A stretch of DNA of 64,000 nt from the NCBI GenBank assembly GCA_048013815.1, contig CM106585.1:310001-374000 (forward strand), in the 5' to 3' direction. Shown piece after piece: positions 47,581-58,863 of the stretch. The position numbers were made by a program, and so were the translations under genes. The notes beneath the pieces are model-generated. The model was not told where the DNA came from, searched no databases, and was given only the letters and a program-made list of their open reading frames with translations. Numbering within the stretch: position 1 is the stretch's first letter; the number at the start of each line of letters is the position of its first letter. The DNA is from Setoptus koraiensis (lineage: Eukaryota > Arthropoda).

Positions 47581-48490
47581 AGCGCTTAATTTTAATTAAG
47601 CGCTAATGATGTAGTGATGTTGGATCCTGAATGGAGGTGGCAATGCACACACAAGCCTACAATTTTGAGTCACGCCCCCTTCTTAGCACACAGAAAGCTA
47701 CATACTAGTTAGAGACTTAAGTCACTCCACCTCCTCAGCACACAGTAGGGTACTCACTAGTTTGAGACTTGAGTAGCTCCGCCTCCTCAGCACACAGTAG
47801 GCTACAGCTTGATTAAGACTTAAGTCGCCCCACCTCCTCAGCACACAGTAGGGTACACACTAGTTTGAGACTTGAGTAGCTCCGCCTCCTCAGCACACAG
47901 TAGGCTACACACTAGTTTGAGACTTAAGTAGCTCCGCCTCCTAATACACAGTGCGCTACAGATATGATCGAAATCTAAGTCTGCCACCTCATCATCACAT
48001 TCTAGCTGTTCAAAATTTGTTTACATGTTGTTGCTTCACAGTCTCGTGTGTAGATAGCTGGCTCTGTAGCTTGTTTACATTCGTGGTTCGAGTTCTACAA
48101 TGAGACTAGAGATCATTTGTTCGTTGAGCACGAAGAAGGTTGTTTCAATGGTGGGGAATTTCGCAGCACCTTAGTCCAATTTGATCGATGGTTGATTGAT
48201 TTTAAAGTATCTAAACATTACACATACTAACCTTATGGAGATTTGAGTCTCTCAATTTCTGTGTTAAAGTATCTAAACATTACACATGTTAACCTTATGG
48301 AGATTTGAGTCTCTCAATTTCTGTGTTAAAGTATCTAAACATTACACATGTTAACCTTATGGAGATTTGAGTCTTTCGATTACCATGTTAAAGTATCATG
48401 GTGTCACATACTCGCATTCATATTCCAACGATACTCGTCTATCCAAAAAATTAAGCGCTCGAGATACTGACGGAATCAGTATCACTTGTT
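47581..48490 (+). mobile_element. HP element D, splitting the G2 gag
   Basis: It starts with the perfect 24-base palindrome built from AGCGCTTAATTT and its complement, and ends with ATTAAGCGCTCG, hairpin GATACTGA/TCAGTATC and CACTTGTT at 48490. Cargo differs from A and C: about five 52-base units (CCTCCTCAGCACACAGTAG, about 47690-47945) and three 62-base units (ACCTTATGGAGATTTGAGTC, about 48202-48390). The gag frame continues exactly across it (TTTCT left, GCGACTTC right). Confidence 0.8.
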
Positions 48491-48864
48491 GCGACTTCGT
48501 TTATATACCAATTCTTCGCTAAACCTTTTAAATAACGTGGAAATAGCTCACACGCTACATTGTCTGTCCACTTGTTTGTGATGCAACAATAATCAAACTC
48601 GTCGATCCAAGCTCGTGCCTTTGCGTTGTCGCCGTTGAACTTTTCAGGCTCTTCCGGTTTTAGCTTGAAAGTTTTCACACTGCTCTGTATATTGCTGGCT
48701 CCGTCTTCATTTGCTTCATCATCTTCATCATTACTTGAGCTCGACGAACTTCTTTCACCTTCTTCGCCGTTGTTGCCTTCTTCGGGATCTTCTCTTTCTT
48801 CCCTGCTTAAATTAACACCTAATATATTCAAATCTTCCATTACACCTTCCTTCTCTTCTTTTTT
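48491..48864 (-). pseudogene. Ty3/gypsy gag N-part, segment 2 (G2)
   Basis: The minus-strand frame starts next to HP element E with KKEEKEG. It then has an acidic Ser/Glu/Asp-rich stretch and the retrotransposon gag motif PEKFNGDNAKARAWIDEF followed by YLKGLAKNWYI, ending at HP element D. Phase at both ends matches the neighbouring segments (18 codons at 50922-50975 before it, 46534-47580 after it). Confidence 0.8.
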
Positions 48865-50921
48865 AGCGCTTAATTTTAATTAAGTAGCTATTCGTGTGGT
48901 GATGATGGATACGTTTATTCACGTGAGTAGAACAAATCAGTGCAATTTTCTATCTAAAGAAAATTAGCACAAGGAAGGCATCGGGAAGCATCTGGTAGGT
49001 TTCATCGTTCTAAATTTACCTAGTTTGTTAGTACAGTGAAAGCTAGGAGGCGGAGTCATTGGAAAACAATTATACAGTGGAAGCTGAGACGCTTACTAGA
49101 CAAAATTAGAAGCAAGAATTCTAGCTGTTTACAAATTGGAATTAGCACTAGAGAAGCTAGAAAGGTGAAAACTAGGTAGATTTAGTACAATAGAACGCTT
49201 TAATGTTGGTTTATTAAATTTAACACAGGAACAGCTAGGAGGCTAAATCACTAGGAAACAATGATACAGAGAGGGCTGAGATGCGAACTAGATGGATCTA
49301 GCACAGTAGAGGGCAAGCTGTTGACAATTAGGATCTAGCGCACGGGAAGTTAGTAGTCATGAAACTAGGAGATCACAGTACAGTAGAAGCTACTCAAGTT
49401 GACAAGTGTCTCGCAGCACAAGTTATGCTATGATTGATCGAACTAGGTGAAAGTGACGAACTTGAAGCCGAGATGCCCATTAGAATAATTTAGCAGAGCA
49501 GAAGGCTACTGATTAATTAGGATCGAGTGCACGAGGATCAAATAACAGCTAGCTTACATTATTGGGTCGCAATCAGCACAGTTAGAGGAACATAACTGTA
49601 CTGCACAGAGTAATAGCTGAGGATGCAAATGCTCTCAGCTATCACACGCACAATTAATATTGTCAAAGGCACATAACTTGATTGAGCTGTGTGATTGCTG
49701 AGGATGCACATACTCTCAGCTATGACAAGCACAATTAATATTGTTGAAGGCACATAACTCATTCATGCTGAGTGATAGTTCTCAGCTATGACATGCACAT
49801 TTAACACAGTCAAAGGCACATAACTGGACTGTGCTGTGTCATAGCTGAGAACGCACAATTTCTCAGGTATGACACGTACAATTAGCACAGTCAAAGGCAC
49901 GTAAAAATTTAAACAGTGTCATTGCTGAGGATTCAGTAGTTCTCAGCAATGACACGTACAATTAGCACAGTCAAAGGCACGTAAAAATTGACACAGTGTC
50001 ATTGCTGAGGATTCAGCAGTTCTCAGCAATGACACGTACAATTTGTACAGCAGAAGGCATACATTTGAGTCGCACAGTGTCATTGCTGAGGATTCAGTAG
50101 TTCTCAGCAATGACACGTACAATTAGCACAGTCAAAGGCACGAAAAAATTTACACAGTGTCATTGCTGAGGATTCAGTAGTTCTCAGCAATGACACGTAC
50201 AATTTGTACAGCAGAAGGCATACATTTGAGTTGCACAGTGTCATTGCTGAGGATTCAGTAGTTCTCAGCAATGACACGCACAATTAGCACTGTCAAAGGC
50301 ACGAAAAAATTGACACAGTGTCATTGCTGAGGATTCAGTAGTTCTCAGCAATGACACGTACAATTTGTACAGCAGAAGGCATACATTTGAGTTGCACAGT
50401 GTCATTGCTGAGGATTCAGTAGTTCTCAGCAATGACACGCACAATTAGCACTGTCAAAGGCACGAAAAAATTGACACAGTGTCATTGCTGAGGATTCAGT
50501 AGTTCTCAGCAATGACACGTACAATTTGTACAGCAGAAGGCATATATTTGAGTGAAATGAATTTTGATTGCACAGAACGAACACAATGCATCACATGACA
50601 CACATCGAGCCATTGCTTCTCGGTGTATGTATTTAAATTAATTATCGTGGCCAAAGACGCATTATTCCGTCATTTTACGTAATAGCTGAGAAAATTTCAG
50701 ATGACTGCACCCACGCGTTCAATCAACCTTGTCTGCGGTATTTGACGGGGTCACGTAGTGTGATAACAACGATCTCTGTAATTTTCATTCACCACACATA
50801 TATCAATTTATCGATTGTGAACTTTAACTGGTTATCATATACGCCCCCAAATTTTCAATCGATACTCGTCCACTCAAAAAATTAAGCGCTCGAAATACTG
50901 ATTTGATCAGTATTACTTGTT
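48865..50921 (+). mobile_element. HP element E, with hairpin-bearing tandem array
   Basis: It begins AGCGCTTAATTTTAATTAAG at 48865 and ends ATTAAGCGCTCG, hairpin AATACTGAT/ATCAGTATT and TACTTGTT at 50921. Interior 49560-50545 is an array of about 80-base units, each with the inverted pair TGTCATTGCTGAG/CTCAGCAATGACA; eight clear pairs lie between 49915 and 50520. Two unit types alternate, giving a roughly 160-base higher-order repeat. The element sits between codon 18 and the rest of the G2 gag with frame preserved. Confidence 0.8.
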
Positions 50922-50975
50922 GATATTCGACTTCTTTATTAATCGGCGTATCTCTTCCAATCTCACCTTGTCCAT
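50922..50975 (-). pseudogene. Ty3/gypsy gag first codons (G2)
   Basis: ATG at 50975-50973 opens 18 codons (starting MDKVRLEEIRRL) that end exactly at HP element E and are in phase with the segment beginning at 48864. The assignment as the gag start is inference from phase and a charged helix-like sequence. Confidence 0.6.
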
Positions 50976-51440
50976 TCTAAGGCAGAACCTCCATGTTGTC
51001 GAGTCAGTTCACTGTAATGTAATGTTAATCTTTATTTGTAAGAGCAGTTATATTTATACTAAATGTACATATTGTAAGTACAGGGTGTACCACATAGCTT
51101 TGTTATTAGCGCCATGCGCAGAAGCCCTTGTGTCGGTTCTACAACAATGCGCACCTATCGAGGAACGTATTCCAGTGGTTTTAAGGAACCAACCCGAATT
51201 AGTTTATTACAAAATCGTTGTTGATATTAGATGCCCCGATCAGAGTAACATGGAAAAATATAACAAGACCAATAAACATACATATACGTATACTAAAACT
51301 ACAATCAGTTATTTAACACGCTGCCCTGATGGACGGGCGGTTGCAAAAACAGTGACTGCCTCTGTGCCGCCCATGGGCGGCTTGGGCGGCTGGGGTGAAA
51401 ATTTAAAAATTTTGGTTTTTTCGGCAAATTTTTGAGCTTT
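50976..51440. mobile_element. G2 leader and LTR-like sequence
   Basis: Upstream of the G2 gag start. About 51267-51321 repeats the copia-like LTR end of 41141-41199. It is followed at 51322-51400 by CGGGCGG/CCGCCC words and an AATTTAAAAATTTT palindrome. LTR limits for G2 are not clear. Confidence 0.35.
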
Positions 51441-51451
51441 TCCGATGGACG

Positions 51452-51496
51452 ATTTACAATAGAGAGTCCTTCAAGGAACGACTCTCTAATGTAAAT
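51452..51496. other. 45-base hairpin
   Basis: 17-base arms with 16 pairs (ATTTACAATAGAGAGTC and its inverse ending TCTCTAATGTAAAT) around an 11-base loop CTTCAAGGAAC. It could be an RNA stem, a terminator-like or protein-binding site, or a mobile-element end. Confidence 0.5.
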
Positions 51497-51557
51497 AGTC
51501 AATCATCATGGTTACTTTACGAGTCGTTCATTATGTAAAACCATAAAAGTCTTAAAA

Positions 51558-52170
51558 AATAAGCAATACCTTCGGATTGAGATCGAGGTACCCGACATCA
51601 TCGAAGACAAAAAGAACAAGCCCCGTTTAGTAAAGGAGAGTTTCTTTGCCAGGTAAGTGTGACATGTCCTCACAATCATCCAGTTCATCGACTTTGGCAC
51701 CACTTTACTAATTTGTTTTCTCCCTATTATCCATGATGGAATCTTGTGATCGTAACTCGCACATAATTATCACTTTCATACCATAGGGTGGTTTTGCACA
51801 CTGTTTTGCTCGTACCTTGGATAAAGCTCCGGAGGATAGAATAGTAGAGGAAGTGCCATCAGAGATTACAAATTCTGATATGAATATCAGTACATCCAAG
51901 GTTGTATTGGATAACATCAAATATGGATGTATCCATATTTGATACGAGTGCTGATGCTTACGTAGTAAGCTTGGTATGAATTACAATTCAATTAAGCGAT
52001 TATACGATCAGACACAAGAGGTGATACCAACTAAAAGTATATAGAGAGACTATGCAAATAGAGTGAACGAACAAGTTCTTGGTAGAGGTTATTTTGTCAA
52101 ACATTGTTGTTTTTCGGTCGACAATTCATATGAATGCAATTCCACCAGTCGTATTATCCAAAAGTAAATC
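51558..52170 (+). pseudogene. Possible polo-like kinase fragments
   Basis: About 51558-51653 reads YLRIEIEVPDIIEDKKNK and RLVKESFFAR, then a good donor (CCAG/GTAAGT). About 51790 continues GGFAHCF after a possible acceptor. Together this resembles the beginning of a polo-kinase N-lobe (Pro-Asp-x-[IL]-[IV]-Asp, then RFFGKGGFAKC), but the splice joins one base out of frame. A second patch at about 52082 reads LGRGYFVKHCCFSVDN and ends in stops. No kinase catalytic motifs follow. I treat it as a degraded fragment, low confidence. Confidence 0.25.
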
Positions 52171-54994
52171 CGAATCAAAGTCTTCCTTGTTTTGGCTCTT
52201 CTAATCTAACGACGATTCGTCATTCAATGTTAACCTTTTTCCCGCGGCGACAACAATAACAAAGAACAACGTAGGAATGCCAGTTCGAAATGCCTACAGA
52301 CAAACCTTGTGTAGGGATATGAGGATAACCAAGTTCGTGGTATAAATATGATACTATTGCTGTAGGCATTACAAATAGACGATATGTGGAGTCGAGCTTG
52401 ATCATAACCATAGCTATATAGAAACGTTGAATCGTTTGTCTTTGATTATGTCTCAATATCATGTGGGAAACTCGTTCAGTCCATTCGAAACGGTTTAGCA
52501 GATCAGTGACCAACTTTCAGATGCTCGATGCGAGTGAAAGCCGATGGTGTCAGAATTGATTGGACCAGAATGGATTGTTGACCTTCTGAAATTCGAATCA
52601 TAAGCTAGGTATTTGAAAAATAAATAGTTTAGTGAAATGAAAAATTGATGTAATTTTTATAAAAATAACCATTTAATATGTAACTGCACTTGACTATCAA
52701 GCTAGTGTAATGTCGCCCGTGTTGTTATCCCAATACCACTGATGGCTCATCGGCATAACAATCTAGATCATTCGTGGACTCGTGTTGACTCTTCCTTTCG
52801 CAAAAACAAACTATAAGGGGAAGTAGAAAATTTGCATATGTTTGTATAGGGCGAATAATATGTAAACAATGCCGCTCTTTCATACTAGATCTGGCTAATG
52901 TGATCATGTTTCGTTTTGGTGTCTTGTTCCGGTTCATTGTAAAGATTGGACGCGCCCATAACAACAATGGCTTTTCATTCACCATTCAAATAGAGCATGG
53001 TCAACATTGATGTTAGTATAAGACAAACAAAGGCGAAACTTGATTAGATTCTGTCTAGAAACAGACAGCTATCAATATAACTGGGCGTGCACTGTCCTGA
53101 TTGCATTTCGTCGTTTGAATTAATTAATCAAATGCGCAGACAAGCTAAACATAAATTTCGTCGAAAATCTGATGCTCAATATTTGATCGAGTTCAATCTA
53201 TTGATTTCAAAGATCAATATTGACGTTGAATCAATCAGTCGATGGTCTACAAATCACTGACTAATTACTTTGATGCCAGTTCCGGTCGAGGGTTACACCG
53301 CCTAACATGGCTAACTGAAATTGCGATGACCGATTCATTGTTTAGACACGATGTTTAATGACTTGCCATAACTGGTGATAACGGACACCAAGGCAAAATC
53401 AATCATATGACAATATTTCGTTTGTGTCGACATGCTTAGTTGTTATGATTATCGGCATAATAATCATTACCATAATAATAATTAATGATGATTGGTGATA
53501 GTTGACATACAACACAGTAATTATCTGTGTGTGATTGTTTGAGATTAACTAAGAATTTTTGATCAAACCAACAGAGCATTAATTGAATTAGAAAAATATT
53601 ATTGATACACATGTACCACAGCCATTTGGCTAGCCAGAGGGAACTTGTCTTGGCATGGCTATCTGATATGTTTTCTTTGTTCTGAATATGTCGCTTCGTG
53701 TGTGAACTTGAACTTACAATATCATCATACAAACAAGTGTACAAATGTGCTGTGTTCAATACAATTTAATGCGGCAACCAATGAGAACAGCATTGGAATT
53801 CAATTCAATTTCTCCTTACAATGACAACCGAGATCATAAGCCGAGCAATCGATAGAGCCTATCTGTCCTCTTATTTCAGCAGCATTGGTTTGTCTAGCTG
53901 CTAGCGAATATCTGAGAAGTCATTTATTTATTGTGCATAGGGTTAGTTCAATCGCTTGATATCCATTCAAAAAATAGTGGCTTGCGTCAGTTATTATCAG
54001 TCACGAATTTCATTGAGATTGCAGTCGAAATGTAAGTCTGAATCTATCAGTTCTTATTGCCTTTGCGACCTTGACTTCGGCCTAACTGTGTTAGGCCAGT
54101 TAGAATTACTTTGGAGTCAGCTATTTGTATTGTCGTCTCAGTATGAGTTGTCGTTTGTGCGGTTGTTGTTGTTGTTGACGCTGTTGGAATTGCGGTTGAA
54201 CAATGGCAACTCAGCAATTCGGTAGCGGTGTTGCCCGTTGAAACTTTCTATCTTTTTCGCTCTGTCTATGTGTAGATAAAGAAAGTTCATGCCTCAATAG
54301 CTGCTCTAATAATTGATCTAAGAATCGACTCACACTCTTGTCGTCAAAATTGATATAATAATAATCAAACTCAAGTAGCAGTGTCTAAATTAGAATCATA
54401 ATTAAGGTAGCTGTTGTCGCCGCCCAATTGCGCTCTGATGAGCCATTCGTTAGAGCGGCTTCAAATTAAACTGTCTAACACACTGGCTGTTGATTAACAA
54501 CAACAATTGTCAGCGTTAGAAACACCTTGATAGTTGCCGAGACGCCTTTATCGTATGTTTTGGTGAGTAACGAAGTGCAACCATTTGATTGACCGGCTTG
54601 CGTAACAAGAAATGCGACAAGCAACTAACAAGACAGCAAGGCCAATAGAGACAAGTGACTAGTTGGCCAAAAACTGACCAAACTCGACAACAAGCCAATA
54701 CAGAAACACACAAGGAGTTGGATAGGAAGTGCGCTAGGCCAAATATATCTGCATATTGGCATTAAATAAGCTCACACTCAATAGCTCGTGGCTCGTTGAT
54801 GGATATCATGCACTCTTGTTTAGTCTATTGGTTGTTGTAGTTGTTGTTGTCATACGTGCACAACCGACAACAACAACAACATGTTTATTGTTGAATCACA
54901 CCGAGACGCAACTATCAAAATAAAAGCGAGAGCGAGAGAAAATAAATGACTAGTGTCAGTGTTTGTTTGTTTGTGCGTGTGACGCAATCGTGAA
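52171..54994. other. Intergenic; no gene recognised
   Basis: About 2.8 kb of AT-rich sequence with GTTGTTGTT/ACAACAACA runs near 54160 and 54835-54885. A minus-strand frame at 52220-52513 (97 residues, e.g. RVSHMILRHNQRQTIQRFYI) has no identifiable family and no matching splice context. The right part is presumably the promoter of the next gene. Confidence 0.4.
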
Positions 54995-57226
54995 ATGGGC
55001 TCGAAATTATCTAAGAGGCCCGATGTGACAGTTTGCCAATATTGCACGCAAGCCGTATGTGTTTGCAGCTCCTACAAAGCTCGACGAAGTACCAAGAGCA
55101 ACAAAAATTCTGGCAACAACAACTACAACTACGGGCAAAGCAACCAGAGCGGCCCGCAAGAGATATATCGGCAAAGAACGACAACAATAACAAGCAACAG
55201 CTCCAACTCGATTCATGTGCGTGCCAACAACAACAACAACAGCAACGGCATCACTGTGACTAGCAGAGATAAAATTTCTCAGTCTGCCCAATTGACCGAT
55301 AGGCTTATAGTGGGGCCGTTTCAAAGAGATCACATTAGTGTCACAAACAACGACGTCAACTACAAACAACAACAACAACAGCGACAACAACGGCAACAAC
55401 AAGGTAAGTCGACAAGCTGTTTATTGCATTGCCCACTTACGAAACGGCACGTAGCTATATTATTTGTCGTTGTCTGCATCTAGCCGCACCATTGTCGAGA
55501 TATTATTGTTAGGTTTAGGCCAGGTTAGAGGGGATTTAGTTTTCAGTTGTCTGTGATCTGGCTGGTAGTGATACTCGAGCCATATAGCATCACGCCAACC
55601 GACTTGTGCGCGTGTAACACAATAAGTGTGTGTGTGTGTGTGTGTGTGTGTGCATCACGTAATACATAATGTACACATATGCGTGCGTCTGAATAAACCG
55701 ATAGTGTGCGGTAGTCATCTCGCATGAGGCCCAATATCAAGCTATCCGGCCAGCCAGCTATCATCTAGCCAGCCAGCCAGCCAGCCAGATAAATAGCAAT
55801 AGGAATAGCGGCAAATGATATTAGAGCCAAGTTATAAATATATCCAGCTATTGTGTGCTGATTACGCGCATGGGCCCCACTTTTTGCCACTCGGTCGGCG
55901 CCGTCGCCGGGCCCGCTGATGCCGTCATAACGCTTGTGACAAGCTTGCCGCATTGGCCTCAAGCCAGCATCGTGGCGCCCTCAAGAGATAGACACAAGAG
56001 GGCCCCATCGAGTGAGTGCGCTCCTTGAAAATTGTTGTAATCCCACGACGGGGACACCGACGCCATCGACGACATCGCCATCGACAACGACGACGACACC
56101 GACCAGCACGACGACGCGCACACGCACGCACACAAGACGCAGATTGGGTAGTGCTGACTAGCTGACTGGCGACTGGCTGGCTAACTGACTGGCGGACTGG
56201 CTGGCAGTTGGGGCCGACGAGCGCTGCAAATTCAATTTAGACACAGCGTCAGCTGCAACAACCAAGTAGCGACCGATAATATAAAATAACATTGACGTCG
56301 ATGCGACAGTCTAGCTAACAGTGCATTGGCGCGCCCCTTTCGCTAGGCCTAGTCCCATTTTACTAACACCGCTAGCCGGCCCAGTGGCCGATTAATAAAA
56401 GCAGTCCGAGCCCAATTATAAGCAAGTCGCGCAAAGTCGCTTAGTTCGGTCTAAATATATTGCAACTATCAGCAGCCTATAGCCAGCGAGGCCACATATA
56501 AACCAGTGAGGCCACATATAAACCGGTGAGGCTACATATAAACCAGTGAGGCTATTTCACATAAACAAACAACGTCGGTTTACATCAATAAGGAGCAAAG
56601 TTGATAATTGAATTTCATTATAACATGCAGCAGTTGAGCGGCAGCATTAAAGTAAAGCGAGGTACAGCCAATAGATGAGTATAATCTAGTGATATATGGC
56701 AAAGTAAAGTGCGCTCGCAGCGCCAACACCAACCATGCCCAACACAAACAAATAATACATGACAATTCATATATCTAATTATCGCCAAGACATTGTGTTG
56801 CGACATTTTGCAATAATGGTCATCATTAGATCATCGTTGCAGCGCAGTTGTTAAATCGTTGCGCCGCTCATAATACTGTCACACAATACATGCAAACATA
56901 TATAAACATTAATATATCTATAGATAATCAGGGCACGAACACATAGGTGACATTGCAGCAACAAAATAGGCGACATTGCAGCGACAAACATTCTTTGCCT
57001 ATTGGTCACAATTTGCCCGTTTGGCCACTATTAACTCACAAGTCACATAATGATGAAAATTATTAATGCTCGCTGACATTAGTGGCGCCCAACAATTTGC
57101 CCGCTTACGGCCATTAGCGATTAATACAAGTAATCAATAAAATAAATAGCGTGTACCTGTGCGCACGTTTTTTACATAACTGCGACACACATTAGAGTCG
57201 GACTATTCCGTTCATAGGCAGTTGCC

Positions 57227-57272
<46 letters not shown>

Positions 57273-58863
57273 CAACACCCATTGGTGAGCTTATCACAAG
57301 CTGGAGAGTCTAGACAGATTTTTTGCCGACTGAGAATATTTTCCAACAGTATAAAAAATCTGACATATGCGCAATTCTTCCTCATTCTCTCACTCTAACT
57401 CGTTCCACTCTGACGCTTCGTCGTGGCGCTGAACTTTACTCGACAACGAAAACACCGCCGCAACAACAACGACAACAACAACGACGACGACGACGACGAC
57501 ATCACAACAACAACCTCACCCAACAATACATACATAATACACACATAATAATGTTGCTCGTCTAGCCAGTGACGACATTGCCAATAGGGTAAATTGCATC
57601 ACAAACGATTTGCATCGGCAGCAGCAGCAGCAGCCAATTGATGATCGGAAGATCGCGCCATTATTGTTGCCTGTATCGGAGTTGTCAAAAGTGTCTGGAG
57701 TATTAGAAGCGGGCACCCAATCGCACTTGTCACACCAGAGAGGATCGTCGTCTTTAGGATCGACACAATTGTCGGAGATATCAAATAGAAACCAAATAAA
57801 TTCAAATTTCGATTCGATTAGCCGTGCCAGTGACAGTGCGAGCACAGACGCTAGTGAACAACAACGAGCGCCAAGTGAATTGACAAGTGTCGCTAAACAG
57901 CCACCACAAATCATAACATTACAGCAGCAGCAACAACAACAGCAACAGCAACAACAACAGCAGCAGGAAAACAACAAGGACCGGCGACTCGCAACTGGCA
58001 GCTACAACAGCAACAGCAACAACAGCGACAACAACAGCAACGACAACAGGCAGTTAGTGAATGAGACAACTAATAATGAGACAAGTATTATTGCAGTGAA
58101 CAGCCGTAAAGAGACTAAATTTTATTGTCCCAATTGTTCTATAACATTAAATCACATTAGAGTGTGCCATTGCCCATCGGGATCGTGCACAGAGTATTTG
58201 ACAGCTGCCACTGGTGAATCATATTTATTAAGGAGCGACCAAACGCAGCCATTCGCAGTGTCAGTAGAGGCAGAAAATGCGATAAGTGAAACAACAAACA
58301 AAAAGAAAAATCAACAACAACCTGCTGCTACTATCACCGATAACAACATTACAGCAAGTCATTTGCAATTCATTCATACTAATGCGTTTGAGCAAACAAC
58401 AACAACAACACATAGAGACGACACAAAGAAGCCATTAACGGTAATTAATAGCAGCCCGTTAGTCGAATATCAACACCCAACACTGAACAGTTCAATTAAC
58501 GAGCGCATAATATCCAATAATAAGGCCAACAAATACAAATTGCATTATTTGAGTCAACAGCAGCAGCTTGCATCTTGTGGCATTTACTCGTCTGCCAATT
58601 CGTCTGCTAATTCGTCGTCTGCGACAGATAGCTCAAACCAATCATCGACAGGTTCATCGCCTCAGTGGTACCCGTTATCCGCTCGTTATTCGCCAAAACA
58701 ACAAACAAATCAACATCTTGCAGCCCACAATACGAACAATACGTTCCTTAGTTATTCAAAACATTCAACAAAGCAAATAAGTGGCAACATTCCAAAAATG
58801 ACCGATTCAAAGCACACAGCCAACGGTATGCATCTGGTTCAAGGAGGCCAAGACCAGTTCAGG
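54995..58863 (+). CDS. Unrecognised gene with N-myristoylation signal and Cys-rich motifs (partial)
   Basis: Two exons are supported: 54995-55403 (ATG; donor CAAG/GTAAGT) and 57566-58863 (acceptor TCTAG), in matching phase, giving 569 residues before another donor (CAGG/GTGAGT) at 58864. The gene therefore continues and its 3' part was not found. The protein starts MGSKLSK, a strong N-myristoylation context (Gly2, Ser/Lys following). It then has CQYCTQAVCVC (clustered Cys), long Asn/Gln/Ser low-complexity stretches including a Q16 tract at about 57931-57963, and FYCPNCSITLNHIRVCHCP with a possible zinc-binding Cys cluster (CPNC, CHC). I do not recognise the family. A membrane-tethered scaffold or signalling adaptor is a guess from the lipidation motif. 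The 2.1-kb intron contains simple repeats. Confidence 0.65.
56488..56552. repeat. 20-base tandem repeat
   Basis: About 3.5 units of GCCACATATAAACCAGTGAG with few changes. Confidence 0.85.
57231..57268. repeat. (AC)n microsatellite
   Basis: Uninterrupted AC dinucleotides, about 19 units. Confidence 0.95.

Larger units (their letters stand above)
55404..57565. other. Intron of the MGSKLSK gene, with simple repeats
   Basis: Contains (TG)n at about 55626-55652, a CAGC-type tract at about 55750-55790, GACTGGCTGGC-type repeats at about 56155-56205, a 20-base tandem (GCCACATATAAACCAGTGAG, about 3.5 units, 56488-56552) and (AC)n at about 57231-57268. No other gene is seen. Confidence 0.6.

Noticed and set aside
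47581-48490. HP element D as a normal spliceosomal intron
   Set aside because: A GT near the 5' end and an AG at the 3' junction could splice in frame for D, but the same positions do not give a frame-keeping splice for element C, and copy A lies in noncoding repeat. Insertion of a mobile element explains all copies.
49560-50545. CRISPR-like array
   Set aside because: Repeats are long and the between-repeat segments are themselves repeated, not unique spacers; the context is eukaryotic and inside a mobile element.
52220-52513. 97-codon minus-strand frame
   Set aside because: It reads plausibly as protein but has no recognisable family, start context or splice partner; chance is not excluded.
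57516-57977. Poly-cysteine minus-strand frame
   Set aside because: It is the antisense of the CAG/CAA glutamine tract in the supported exon at 57566-58863.
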